A stretch of 45,763 nt of DNA from CALNBC01 sp050945915 (GTDB lineage: Bacteria; Bacillota; Clostridia; Christensenellales; CALWSW01), in assembly GCA_050945915.1 (NCBI GenBank), contig JBMNTV010000009.1, positions 1 through 45,763 of the forward strand, written 5' to 3'. The notes beneath the pieces are model-generated. The model did no database searches and was not told the DNA's origin. It saw only the letters and a list, made by a program, of their open reading frames with translations. This document shows, piece after piece, positions 8,333 through 16,656 of the stretch (position 1 is its first letter; each line of letters begins with the position of its first letter). A program made the translations under genes and the position numbers.

Positions 8333-8497
8333 TTAAGAAGCCTTCTTTATTTCAAGACTTGCGGTGTCATTAAGTATCATGCGTTTCAGCTTGTCATAAG
8401 CAGTTTCTTTGGCGGTATTGCTGACTGCCGATTCTATAATGTAGAGCGTGTCACCGATTACTTTTTCGGTTACGCTTACGGTTTTAACATCCATCAT
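8333..8497 (-). CDS. TnpW-like small transposon protein
   Basis: A 54-residue protein. The central VTEKVIGDTLYIIESAVSN and the following ETAYDKLKRMILND resemble the TnpW family of small proteins encoded next to serine recombinases in Tn4451-like elements: a short beta-rich start followed by a helix with a KxxRxI-type pattern. The start is supported by GAAAGGAG just before two consecutive ATG codons (8497 and 8494). It lies about 75 bp upstream of the recombinase on the same strand and is probably co-transcribed. The family has no firmly assigned activity. Confidence 0.65.
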   Translation of the reverse strand: MMDVKTVSVTEKVIGDTLYIIESAVSNTAKETAYDKLKRMILNDTASLEIKKAS

Positions 8498-8684
8498 GGT
8501 CTCCTTTCTGCCTTGGGGTAGGGGCGGTCTGATCTCTACAGCTTTTCAACTCGGACAGCGGCGTGGGGCTTCATGTAAAAAAACGCGCTTTCAAACGAGG
8601 GAATAGGCACACCGTCCTGATAAAATGGACATAATTACGCTAAATGCAATGTGAATTTAATCTTGACAGAGTACATTTTTTAAT

Positions 8685-8717
8685 GAAAATAGGCACAGCA
8701 GAATATCCACTGTGCCT
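8685..8717 (-). terminator. Terminator after the capsid gene
   Basis: Eight-base stem (AGGCACAG at 8691-8698, CTGTGCCT at 8710-8717). Reading on the minus strand it is followed by ATTTTCATT. It lies about 25 bases after the capsid stop codon, so capsid expression can be separated from recombinase expression. Confidence 0.7.
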
Positions 8718-8742
8718 TATCCCATTTGCCTTGTCCGATAGC

Positions 8743-9681
8743 TTAGATATTAATCTGAATAACCTTTACGGCTTCACTGCGGATAAGTTTGCCGTCAAGG
8801 AATTCATATGCCAAGTAACCAATCTGATCGAGTACAGCGAACTTTTCGGATAGAGTGCGAACGCCGATTGGACTTCTGCCAATAACCCAGTAGTAGCTAA
8901 AGTCACCAAAGGCGATAGGCTTGGTACCGGCATCCGCATCCGGCATATACTCGGACATAAGTACCTTCTTGCCAAGGATGGTATCATCACTGTCACGCCA
9001 GAGGTAATTCCCGGCGCTATCTTTGAGGGTACGCAGGATAAGAGCTGTTTTATCGTTCATGAGCCAGACAGCGTTTTTGCGGTACTCCGGCTTTACAGAG
9101 AAATACAAGCCAATAACATCATCGTAGGCGATTTCATTGAGGGATGCAGCAATTTCCGCTCCGCCGGTGGCGTTCAAAATACCTGTGGGCATTTCATTAC
9201 CGTTGCCGTTGATAAAGGCATTATCCTCGGCCCTGCCGAAGTTCTTTGCAAAGCGTTTGATGAGATAGTTCTCAATGTCGAAACTGGCATCATGTATGAA
9301 GGCCTCATCCATTTTTACTAAAGCCGCCAGTTTCCAACGGTCTACAGTGTTGATGGTGAAATCATCGATGCCATCATATATAGGAACTGCGTCATTTTCC
9401 GCTACCCACTGTGCAAGGTCGTTGCTGTCCTTGGCAAAAATACGATAACCGGAGCCATATGCCTTAATAACTGTACCGATACTGCGGAACAGGCTTGCCT
9501 TCTCAAGGGCTGCCATGTACTTGTTATCCGATGAATTCGGCATTGCATAAAGGCCGGTTCCGGTGCTGCGGCCTTTTGAGAGTTCATCATAACTGCTGTC
9601 ATAGCCGCGCATAGCGTTCCAGAAGTGTTTGTCATATTCCGGAGAGCCGGTATAGGGTAATCTCTCAGTGTAAGTACTCAT
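8743..9681 (-). CDS. HK97-fold phage major capsid protein
   Basis: A 312-residue protein recognisable as an HK97-type shell protein: N-arm region rich in Tyr/Ser, an extended E-loop area, the segment FINGNGNEMPTGIL, a P-domain helix, LRTLKDSAGNYLWR, MSEYMPDADAG, IAFGDFSYYWVIGRSP and a C-terminal strand. It lacks the N-terminal scaffold (delta) region of about 100 residues found in HK97 gp5, and no prohead protease, portal or terminase gene accompanies it. AGGAGG upstream fixes ATG 9681. It could form satellite particles with helper functions, make an encapsulin-like compartment, or be a decaying remnant; the intact frame argues against the last. Confidence 0.88.
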   Translation of the reverse strand: MSTYTERLPYTGSPEYDKHFWNAMRGYDSSYDELSKGRSTGTGLYAMPNSSDNKYMAALEKASLFRSIGTVIKAYGSGYRIFAKDSNDLAQWVAENDAVPIYDGIDDFTINTVDRWKLAALVKMDEAFIHDASFDIENYLIKRFAKNFGRAEDNAFINGNGNEMPTGILNATGGAEIAASLNEIAYDDVIGLYFSVKPEYRKNAVWLMNDKTALILRTLKDSAGNYLWRDSDDTILGKKVLMSEYMPDADAGTKPIAFGDFSYYWVIGRSPIGVRTLSEKFAVLDQIGYLAYEFLDGKLIRSEAVKVIQINI

Positions 9682-9694
9682 AAATTTTTCCTCC

Positions 9695-10006
9695 TTATTT
9701 CTTGTCGCAAACGGGGCATCTGTATAAACCCAGTTCGTTATAACTGAGCGGTCTGGCAATTTGCTTTAACATGCCGCTGTGGCAATCCGGGCAATGGATA
9801 TCATAAGTAAAAGCCATTTCCATATCGTGGGGCTGTTTTGCGTGGAGACGATAATATTTGTGCAATTTTCCATGATCATCTTTAACGACAGAATCTCTTA
9901 AAAACAGATCGCAGTAACTTTCTGTGTATTCATCAGAATAGAATGAGTGCTGCGGATGAAGAAGCGTTCCTTCCTTGTTTCTTGCTATGAGCGGATAATT
10001 TGCCAT
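9695..10006 (-). CDS. Small double-CXXC zinc protein
   Basis: A 103-residue hypothetical protein directly upstream of the capsid gene (13-bp gap), so probably translated from the same message. The C-terminal part has two CXXC pairs (HCPDCHSGML and YRCPVCDKK), consistent with one zinc ribbon. The N-terminal half is hydrophilic and rich in Tyr and His (about 15-60). AGGAGG lies eight bases before ATG 10006. I do not recognise a family. The position before a capsid gene suggests a regulatory or assembly role, which is inference only. Confidence 0.7.
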   Translation of the reverse strand: MANYPLIARNKEGTLLHPQHSFYSDEYTESYCDLFLRDSVVKDDHGKLHKYYRLHAKQPHDMEMAFTYDIHCPDCHSGMLKQIARPLSYNELGLYRCPVCDKK

Positions 10007-10055
10007 TTTGAATTCCTCCTAAAATTGTTATTGTGGTTTTTTAATTTTTGGCCGG

Positions 10056-10271
10056 TCATACTGTTTTACCGGAATGATGGGTATACCCGGCGCTTCGGCA
10101 GTATTGGAGCAGGTCATCGTAACCGTTGATGTGGATGTTGGAATACCCATCAGTGACGGTATATCGGATTTCTTTCGTTATGGTCACAGGTTCGCCGGAG
10201 CGATTGCGAAGATGTATTTTGCCTTTGGCGCTGCTATGACTTCTGCCATAGAGCAGGTCAATCAGACTCAT
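10056..10271 (-). CDS. Hypothetical small element protein
   Basis: A 71-residue basic protein with several Ser, His and Tyr residues (SLIDLLYGRSHSSAKGK at the N-terminus and INGYDDLLQYCRSAGYTHH near the end). A GGGAGGAAAG ribosome binding site precedes ATG 10271. Its first codons overlap the end of the upstream gene by 14 bp, indicating coupled translation. No family is recognised. Confidence 0.6.
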   Translation of the reverse strand: MSLIDLLYGRSHSSAKGKIHLRNRSGEPVTITKEIRYTVTDGYSNIHINGYDDLLQYCRSAGYTHHSGKTV

Positions 10272-10545
10272 GCCGCTTTCCTCCCTTCATGAAGATGTAG
10301 CCGCGCATTTTACAGAAGTCTGTAGCTTCTGTGTATGAGCGGAAGTAAAACTCGGATGCTCCGTCTACTACCTTCCACCGGGCAGGCTCGGCATTTCTGC
10401 TCATGAAAAGCACTACAGGTTTCATGTCCTTGCGGCGGTATAGCGACATACCGTCATAGTGGTCATCACTAAAATCCGAAGGGCTGCTCTGTTTTGTAAT
10501 TTCGCTATCGGCATCCATCATGCCGATAATTCTGATTTGGTTCAT
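10258..10545 (-). CDS. Hypothetical small element protein
   Basis: A 95-residue protein with an acidic N-terminal half and an aromatic C-terminal half (EFYFRSYTEATDFCKMRGY). GGAGGAAAGG just before ATG 10545 sets the start. It is the first gene of a short minus-strand operon (this gene, the 71-residue protein, the zinc protein, the capsid) that begins directly beside the heptamer repeat array, which may hold its promoter. No family is recognised. Confidence 0.6.
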   Translation of the reverse strand: MNQIRIIGMMDADSEITKQSSPSDFSDDHYDGMSLYRRKDMKPVVLFMSRNAEPARWKVVDGASEFYFRSYTEATDFCKMRGYIFMKGGKRHESD

Positions 10546-10598
10546 ATTCCTTTCCTCCAATCGTGTGAAATAACATCTATATAAACGGCGCTCCGGTG

Positions 10599-10905
10599 GT
10601 GGCAGCAGTGGCAGTGCCGGTGGCAGACATTTTCACAACTGCCACTGCCAAAAGCCAAGTATCCCAAGGATTTTAGCTACTTGGTGGCAGCGGTGGTCGT
10701 ATTTGCCCACTTCGTATACACAGTCCATAATCTTTGTTATACTTCCTCTCTGTATATACAGTTTTTCAAAATTCAGCTTAGAAGTTGAAAGCACTGCCAC
10801 CACTGCCACTAAACACCGGAAACCCTTGCACTGTGGGCATTTTTCCAGTGGCAGTTCTCATTTTTACTGCCACCAGTACTGCCACTAAACTGAGAGAGCT
10901 GCCAC
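10599..10905. repeat. Array of GTGGCAG / CTGCCAC heptamers (candidate origin or operator)
   Basis: Eleven copies of one heptamer in 307 bp. GTGGCAG is at 10599, 10608, 10620, 10684 and 10848. CTGCCAC is at 10639, 10794, 10803, 10867, 10879 and 10899. The last copy abuts the primase-helicase stop codon. The interior (about 10700-10790) is AT-rich. The arrangement resembles iterons with a DNA-unwinding region next to a replication gene. It also occupies the promoter position of the capsid operon, so a repressor-binding role is possible. No gene is seen in the 359 bp between the flanking genes. Confidence 0.8.
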
Positions 10906-13199
10906 TATGCAAGGAATTCGGCACCCTCATATCCATAGGCCTGTGCATATTGTTCTTTTACCTCCAGCGTTAATGTGTAATTCCGGTAGTAGGTACCGTT
11001 GTTGCGTTTAACCGACATATCGGCAAATGTTGTGTCGAGGTGATCGGCAAGCGTTTTTCGGAAGTCACCGGCTGTCTTGGCGTAACCGTTGTTATTATCG
11101 TAGCACCATGCCTTATACACCTTGTAAATGCGCCCGGTTGAACAGCTATCCTCAATCTTGCGGAGCGGCCTTTCGGTCATGCACTCATTGTAGAAGCTGA
11201 TAACAGAGTTGTTTTCGCTCATATAGGTGTCACGCGCCACGCTGACGGAATCCGGCTCAGAGAAACGGTAGCCATTGGCGATAACCGTCTGCAGAGCCTT
11301 TACTGCTTTATAGACGATGCCATCACGCTCGGCGTATAACTTATCAAGAAGGGTTTTGTCCTGCTTGTCTTTCGGGATGACGTTGGGACACTCCACCACC
11401 ATAATGCGGTCATAAATCCATTTGCCATCATCGCCGCCGAACTTGGGGAGTCTGTTCATGCAAAACCAGAGCAGACCGTTATAGGTGAACTCAAAGGCTT
11501 GCTGTCCTTTAAACTCGGCATACAGGCTATCGCCGCCTGTTATTTTCTTAAAGGTTTTCAGTTCATCCACAGAGAGAAAACTCATATCGGAACTGCCGGC
11601 AAGGCGTGTGCCATAAATCGCGCCGGTGCCAAATCTGGATTCGATATCCTTAAGGTCAGTGCCGATAAAGTTTCCTTTGCCGAGCAGACTCTCTACAAGG
11701 CTCTTTAGCTGAGATTTACCGGTATCACCATCGCCTACAAGGAAAAGTGCTTTTTTCATTCTCCAACCTTTAATGTTGGATATGCAGGCTCCTATGAATT
11801 CCAGCAGCAGTTGTTCTATGGCCTTATCACCGTTCGTGAGGATATGCATATATCTGTCAAACACCGGTGTGGGCGTTTCCCTGCCTGTCCAGCTACATGG
11901 GATTTGGATGGTGGAGAGGATATCCGGCGAGTGGGGCAGGAGCGTCATTTCATCTTCCCTTATACGGAACAGGCCATTACCGAAGTTTATTAAGTCCTCA
12001 ATTGAATTGAGGGCATCCTGTCCTACATATTTCAGGTCAGTTATGATTTGATTGTATGCCTCGGCTACTTTGCCCATGGATACAAGCTCCTCGTCATATT
12101 CCGCTATGTAGCTTTTCATGATGCCTTTGAGCATATCCGGCGCATACAGCCGATAACAGCCATCTTCATATACATAGATGAGGAGAGCCTGTCTGCCGTT
12201 GTCGCGGACGAGGATATAATGCAGATGCTCTCGCGTCCACTTTGCAAGTAGCGGAGGGAACACATACGGCGCTCCTTTTTCATCAAACTTAATGAAGTAC
12301 GGGTGCTCCATTTTAGATTTATGGAAGGTGCCATGACAGGCTTCAATACCAACGGCTATGGTAGCTTCGCGGTAATCGTCACGCTCCCACTTGTCGCGGT
12401 ACAGCGCGGAATCCCTAAATACGGCATCGATAGCATCGGGATCGGGCCCGGTACGGAAAGCGATAATAGCACAGAGCGCTGCGTCCGCTTCTGACTGTGA
12501 GCCGTAATCGCTGAAATCTCCTTCGTCATACAACCTTTTGAACTTATCGCCATTCTTCTGTTTGCGAAGATTGCAGATGACGTCAAAGTCGGTGCGGTCA
12601 CCGTCACGATTTGCGCTGTACTTGGTTTTTTCCTTACGGCGCATATTCTTGTCCAATGTTGTGAGGACGGCGGCAGTGCATTCACGCAGGGGCTTATCTT
12701 CGATGATGTTGCCGGTATAGGCGGCATAGCGGTTTGTGATACCACCGACATATAGTTCAAGGTCAATGTGGGGATTCTTCTGGTAGAACTGCTTATCCAG
12801 CCGGACTTTACCTTTATTGTCAATATAGGTCGGCAGCTTAGAAAAATCGCATTTGCCGTAGATATGGATGCCGCCTCCGCTGACGGAGCGCTCGGTGTAG
12901 GAATCGAACCGGGCAAGCAACGTCTTCACCAGCGGGTCCGACAGTTCTCTGTTGTCGATGTCGAGGAAGAAGTAGCCATCTGGGATTTTGAATCCGACAC
13001 CAGCTGCATGAAACTTATCTGCCGCTGCCACAGCTTCATCGTAGTAAACCCACGTGCTGCTGTGTGCATCGTCAGTTCCGGTTGAGCTACCATTTGCGGC
13101 AAAAGGGTTCTTCGTCGGCTTGCCGTTTTTGTCCGCTTCCCAGCGCCACAGAAACCATATACGCATCTGCTTTAGCTCCTGCATTGAATCGCTCATCAT
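10905..13199 (-). CDS. Phage/plasmid primase-polymerase with SF3 (D5/P4-type) helicase
   Basis: A 764-residue replication protein. The N-terminal archaeo-eukaryotic primase domain has the metal-binding FLDIDNREL (78-86) and the later SGGGIHIYG (108-116). The C-terminal superfamily 3 helicase has a Walker A loop GDGDTGKS (489-496), a TRLAGSSDMSFL segment and the motif C-type FCMNRLPKFGG, followed by a winged-helix tail. Such proteins prime and unwind DNA at an origin. The start ATG 13199 follows GAGGAGGTGGAC; a second ATG at 13196 is equivalent. It lies next to the heptamer array, a plausible cognate origin, which suggests that the element can replicate after excision. Confidence 0.9.
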   Translation of the reverse strand: MMSDSMQELKQMRIWFLWRWEADKNGKPTKNPFAANGSSTGTDDAHSSTWVYYDEAVAAADKFHAAGVGFKIPDGYFFLDIDNRELSDPLVKTLLARFDSYTERSVSGGGIHIYGKCDFSKLPTYIDNKGKVRLDKQFYQKNPHIDLELYVGGITNRYAAYTGNIIEDKPLRECTAAVLTTLDKNMRRKEKTKYSANRDGDRTDFDVICNLRKQKNGDKFKRLYDEGDFSDYGSQSEADAALCAIIAFRTGPDPDAIDAVFRDSALYRDKWERDDYREATIAVGIEACHGTFHKSKMEHPYFIKFDEKGAPYVFPPLLAKWTREHLHYILVRDNGRQALLIYVYEDGCYRLYAPDMLKGIMKSYIAEYDEELVSMGKVAEAYNQIITDLKYVGQDALNSIEDLINFGNGLFRIREDEMTLLPHSPDILSTIQIPCSWTGRETPTPVFDRYMHILTNGDKAIEQLLLEFIGACISNIKGWRMKKALFLVGDGDTGKSQLKSLVESLLGKGNFIGTDLKDIESRFGTGAIYGTRLAGSSDMSFLSVDELKTFKKITGGDSLYAEFKGQQAFEFTYNGLLWFCMNRLPKFGGDDGKWIYDRIMVVECPNVIPKDKQDKTLLDKLYAERDGIVYKAVKALQTVIANGYRFSEPDSVSVARDTYMSENNSVISFYNECMTERPLRKIEDSCSTGRIYKVYKAWCYDNNNGYAKTAGDFRKTLADHLDTTFADMSVKRNNGTYYRNYTLTLEVKEQYAQAYGYEGAEFLA

Positions 13200-13293
13200 G
13201 TCCACCTCCTCTCCCGTAAGATTTGCGTTTTCATTTTCTGTGTGCCGAGTTTTTGAGTAGCCATTCGATATTTGTTGGTACACCTTTTCGAGA

Positions 13294-13506
13294 ATGGTAG
13301 CTGATGTTGCACCGCCGGTTGATGAAGATCTGAAATATTTTGAATCGCAAGGCTCTATACTTTCTTGCCTTGCCTGCGGTAGATATTTTGTGAGACATTC
13401 GAGCCGTCAACTATATTGTGACAGTTGGGATTGCCAAGCTGAGCGTAATCGTAGAAACAGACGAGCCAGCTATGCTCGGAAGAAGGCCGCTGAAGCTGAA
13501 AACTAA
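13294..13506 (+). CDS. Small cysteine zinc-finger protein, possibly truncated
   Basis: A 70-residue frame divergent from the primase. It holds one zinc-finger-like cluster (CLACGRYF then YCDSWDCQAERNRRNRR) followed by a basic tail, resembling the C-terminal finger of CGNR- or DUF6076-type proteins. No ribosome binding site precedes ATG 13294, so it may be the C-terminal remnant of a longer gene whose start was lost. A strong hairpin directly after the stop codon suggests that it was once a real gene end. Confidence 0.45.
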   Translation: MVADVAPPVDEDLKYFESQGSILSCLACGRYFVRHSSRQLYCDSWDCQAERNRRNRRASYARKKAAEAEN

Positions 13507-13510
13507 GAAT

Positions 13511-13570
13511 AACAAACAGACCTTGCTACTATACCCAGTATAGGTACAGTAACAAGGTCTATTTGTTTGT
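13511..13570. terminator. Long bidirectional hairpin
   Basis: Outer arms AACAAACAGACCTTG (13511-13525) and CAAGGTCTATTTGTTT (13553-13568) enclose an inner imperfect stem (TACTATAC with GTATAGGTA). It lies between the plus-strand zinc-finger frame and a minus-strand small frame, and T-rich runs occur on both sides. Confidence 0.7.
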
Positions 13571-13576
13571 GATTAC

Positions 13577-13711
13577 TTATTTGAGATTTACCTTGATAAA
13601 AGCAATATCCTCCTCGGATAGCACTGTGATTACTTTCAAGTGGCTGTAATGTTCCTGCAATTGCTTTTCTAATACTTCTTTGCGGTTATATGGGTCACTG
13701 ATTGTAATCAT
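13577..13711 (-). CDS. Possible 44-residue protein
   Basis: A short frame beginning MITISDPYNRKEVLEKQLQE and ending in EEDIAFIKVNLK. Codon use and the mixed charged/hydrophobic pattern look protein-like, but no clear ribosome binding site precedes ATG 13711. It is divergent from the blaI-like gene, so the dyad region between them could control both. No family is recognised. Confidence 0.35.
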   Translation of the reverse strand: MITISDPYNRKEVLEKQLQEHYSHLKVITVLSEEDIAFIKVNLK

Positions 13712-13741
13712 GTTATTATCGGAATAATTTGTACTTAGCTA

Positions 13742-13797
13742 TTGACATTTAGGTCTATTCTATATAGACTTAAAATATAAGTCGATGCTCAATAGAC
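13742..13797 (+). promoter_or_regulatory. Promoter and two 17-bp operator dyads of the blaI/blaR1 pair
   Basis: TTGACA at 13742-13747 is followed by a poorly matched -10 near 13763-13770. Two dyads share one plan, six bases, a 5-bp spacer, then ATAGAC: GTCTAT-N5-ATAGAC at 13753-13769 and GTCGAT-N5-ATAGAC at 13781-13797. The first overlaps the core promoter and the second ends just before the AGGAGG-type site at 13800-13805. This is the expected architecture for autorepression by a BlaI/MecI dimer. Confidence 0.7.
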
Positions 13798-13811
13798 CGA
13801 GGAGGTTTAAC

Positions 13812-14180
13812 ATGAAGGAATATAAACTTGCAGAAAGTGAAGAAAAGTTTGCAGAATTAATCTGGCAGAACGAGCCGATTGGTTCTGGAGACCTTGTAAA
13901 GCTAAGCGAAAAAGAAATGAATTGGAAAAAGTCCACAACATATACAGTACTAAAAAAGTTATGTGAAAAAGGCATTTTTCAAAATGTAAACGCTGTAGTT
14001 TCATCTCTAATCACAAGGGATAAATATTACGCAAATCAAAGTATAAGTTTTGTCGAGGATACCTTTGGAGGGTCACTGCCGAAATTTCTAACATCTTTTA
14101 TCAGTGGTAAAAAATTAAATCATCATCAAGCTGAAGAGTTGAAAAGATTGATTGATGAGCATAAGGAGGTGCAGCAATGA
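13812..14180 (+). CDS. BlaI/MecI/CopY-family repressor
   Basis: A 122-residue winged-helix repressor. The N-terminal DNA-binding half contains FAELIWQNEPIGSGDLVKL and NWKKSTTYTVLKKL, typical of the family, and the C-terminal half (about 75-122) provides dimerisation. In characterised systems it represses its own operon until the membrane protease partner triggers its removal. ATG 13812 is preceded by GGAGGTTTAAC. The stop overlaps the start of the BlaR1-like gene (ATGA), so the two are co-translated. Two matching dyads lie upstream. The gene and its partner are AT-richer than the chromosome and form the right-edge cargo of the element. Confidence 0.88.
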   Translation: MKEYKLAESEEKFAELIWQNEPIGSGDLVKLSEKEMNWKKSTTYTVLKKLCEKGIFQNVNAVVSSLITRDKYYANQSISFVEDTFGGSLPKFLTSFISGKKLNHHQAEELKRLIDEHKEVQQ

Positions 14181-16492
14181 GTGAACTTTTTCTTACTGTT
14201 TTAAATATGAGCCTTACTGCAAGTTATGTAATCATTTTTGTAATCCTTATCAGGCTACTGCTTAAAAAAGCTCCAAAAGTTATCTCATATGCCTTATGGG
14301 GTGTGGTTGCTTTTCGCCTGATAATTCCATTCTCCTTTGAAAGCATGTTTAGTCTTATGCCACGGAATACGAATCCTGTTCCAATTCCTCATGATATCAT
14401 TTATCAGCAAAGTCCACAGATTAACAGCGGGATAGAAGTGGTGGATTCATTTGTAAGTCAATCACTTCCCGCACCGGCTATTGGGGCAAGTGTGAATCCA
14501 CTTCAGATTTTTGTGGAAATAGGTGCATACATCTGGGTTTTAGGCATAATAGCATTGCTTATTTATAGCCTTGTATCTATTTTGATATTAAAGAGGCGGC
14601 TTAAAAGTGCGCAATTAGTAGAGAAGGATGTCTTCGAAGCTAAGAACTTGAAAACTCCATTTGTGCTTGGACTTTTTCGTCCGAAAATCTATATTCCTTC
14701 CGGACTTTCTGCAGATGAAAAGACCTATATCATCCTGCACGAACAGACACATATAAGGCGCTTTGATCACATGGTGAAAATGGTTACATTCCTTATTCTA
14801 TGTATCCACTGGTTCAATCCGTTAGTATGGGTGGCCTTTCTGCTAATGAGCGCAGACATGGAGATGTCTTGTGATGAACGTGTTGTAAAAGAGATGGGCA
14901 GCAAGATTAAACAAGCGTATTCAACGTCCTTGCTTTCTCTAGCAACAGGACGACGCCTGATAAACGGAAGTCCGCTCGCGTTCGGTGAAGGGAACGTAAA
15001 GGGACGGATCAAAAACATATTGAACTTCAAAAAGCCCGCTGCATGGGTCATGGTAGTTTCTATCATACTAGTCGCTGCCTTGGTAATAGGCTTCACATCG
15101 AATAGACCATCTGCTGATGGCTCGTCCGATTGGGAGGTATATGATTTTCCAACTTATTTATATGACCGTGTCACTTTCACCACTGAAGCTGGAGTATACC
15201 CGCCGTCCTTTGAAGCTATCAATGCAGTACTGGTGAATGAAGAAATGGAAACAGGATTGACCTGCGGTAAGGCATTTACACTTGTCAAGCAGATTGACGA
15301 CGATTGGCGGGTAATACCTTTCACGGAAGGAATAGGCTTTGATGCAATAGCAATAAACCTTCCTGTGGGGGCAAGTGAAACATACAGCTTAACCCCTGAT
15401 ATGCTTTCGGTCAAACTTGGAGTGGGTAATTACCGTATCGTTACAGAAGTATGGTATTCAAATGATCAGCCACCGCAGACAATGCGTATAGTATGGACTG
15501 ATTTCATTATCAGTGAAACTAATGTGAGTTTGACTCTCGACGACGTCAGAGCACTTGCAAAAATGGGCGATGCACTAAAGTTTGAAGACTTTAGTAACTT
15601 CAAAGGTGCTGATGCCAGCTCAAACACAAATTACCGCATAATGGTCTACAGCGTAGAGGGCGATTACCGTCTAATCGTACGAACAGATGGTAACCAGATA
15701 GATGCTGCCAATCTGGAGAGAATATGGGACAGTGGTGGTAGCGGTATTGACATCCGATATAACGATGTAGACGAATTCATAAAGAGTCATCCTTCGTCGG
15801 AGCCAACATTGTCATCGGTTTCTGAAAAAGCGACGCTATCTAATACACCCATAAGTGGAAAATTGAGTTTCGTAATCACGCCTACTGATTACGACCCAAG
15901 GTACAGTTATTACTATCTGCCTGAGGATCAGCAGAAGTTTTCCGGCATGATGGACACTATGCAACGGACTCCGCTGGACAAATTTCCCGCCGACACCTAT
16001 CATTTGAACATCTGCGTTGCAAAGGATGGCGTATCATGGGAGATGCTCAGCAACGGAGCTTTCTTTTACTTGGATGATGACGGCGGCTTTTTGGGCGAAA
16101 ATAAGGAATTGTATGATGAGATGTTACAGTTGCTCCGAAAGGAGTTGAGCTTTGAGCCTTTTGATCCTAATCAGATTAGCGGCATCTCTGCTGCCGAAGT
16201 GGAGTACACTCAACATAACACCGGACAAACGTTTAATCAGCGTATATCAGACAGAGACGCCCTAAAGTTGCTCGAAAAACACTTCAAATCCGCAAAACCG
16301 ATAGGAGGAGTCACGGCTTGTCCATTTTATGAAGCCCTAATGACTTTAGAGAAGGATGATGGATCGGTAATTAGCATTCGCCTTGCTACAGATAGTTGCC
16401 CTATATATTTTGCAAACGGGGTCTGCTTTGAGTATGAGGTCAGCAACAAAGAGATTGTTGGGCTGTTTGATCAAATTCCCTGGAGAGAGTAA
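14177..16492 (+). CDS. BlaR1-like M56 membrane metallopeptidase sensor
   Basis: A 771-residue sensor-protease. The N-terminal part has about four membrane helices (near 10-30, 36-52, 112-138, 205-225) and a cytoplasmic gluzincin site HEQTH (188-192) with a later EMSCDERVVKEMG. A further helix (about 286-308) leads to a large extracellular region. That region is not a penicillin-binding domain: I see no SxxK serine motif typical of BlaR1. Instead an Ig-like domain (about 330-435, with CGKAFTLVKQIDDDWRVIPF) and further beta-rich domains follow. The ligand is therefore probably not a beta-lactam. No resistance enzyme lies next to the pair, so its regulated target is unknown. Confidence 0.85.
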   Translation: MSELFLTVLNMSLTASYVIIFVILIRLLLKKAPKVISYALWGVVAFRLIIPFSFESMFSLMPRNTNPVPIPHDIIYQQSPQINSGIEVVDSFVSQSLPAPAIGASVNPLQIFVEIGAYIWVLGIIALLIYSLVSILILKRRLKSAQLVEKDVFEAKNLKTPFVLGLFRPKIYIPSGLSADEKTYIILHEQTHIRRFDHMVKMVTFLILCIHWFNPLVWVAFLLMSADMEMSCDERVVKEMGSKIKQAYSTSLLSLATGRRLINGSPLAFGEGNVKGRIKNILNFKKPAAWVMVVSIILVAALVIGFTSNRPSADGSSDWEVYDFPTYLYDRVTFTTEAGVYPPSFEAINAVLVNEEMETGLTCGKAFTLVKQIDDDWRVIPFTEGIGFDAIAINLPVGASETYSLTPDMLSVKLGVGNYRIVTEVWYSNDQPPQTMRIVWTDFIISETNVSLTLDDVRALAKMGDALKFEDFSNFKGADASSNTNYRIMVYSVEGDYRLIVRTDGNQIDAANLERIWDSGGSGIDIRYNDVDEFIKSHPSSEPTLSSVSEKATLSNTPISGKLSFVITPTDYDPRYSYYYLPEDQQKFSGMMDTMQRTPLDKFPADTYHLNICVAKDGVSWEMLSNGAFFYLDDDGGFLGENKELYDEMLQLLRKELSFEPFDPNQISGISAAEVEYTQHNTGQTFNQRISDRDALKLLEKHFKSAKPIGGVTACPFYEALMTLEKDDGSVISIRLATDSCPIYFANGVCFEYEVSNKEIVGLFDQIPWRE

Positions 16493-16563
16493 GTCGGAGA
16501 TGTGACAAATTGAAACATATAGAAACCAATAAAGGTATTTATCTAAAACAACACAACATTAAG

Positions 16564-16606
16564 AAAGACTGCACTAAAGGTTTTATCCTTCGGTGCAGTC
16601 TTTACT
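16564..16606 (+). terminator. Terminator after blaR1-like gene
   Basis: Eleven-base perfect stem (AAAGACTGCAC at 16564-16574, GTGCAGTCTTT at 16593-16603) followed by a T-rich run, about 70 bp after the stop codon. Confidence 0.85.
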
Positions 16607-16656
16607 TTCGAGCCTCCGCTTGAAGAGAGTCGGTCAAAAAATTACTTATTTTTCGT

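Noticed and set aside
8536..8634. Minus-strand frame ending FFYMKPHAAVRVEKL
   Set aside because: It reads like the end of a protein and could be a relic in the element, but it has no start with a ribosome binding site and is only about 32 codons long.
10411..10905. Heptamer array considered as a CRISPR array
   Set aside because: Repeats are only 7 bp, occur in both orientations and have irregular spacing, unlike CRISPR repeats and spacers.
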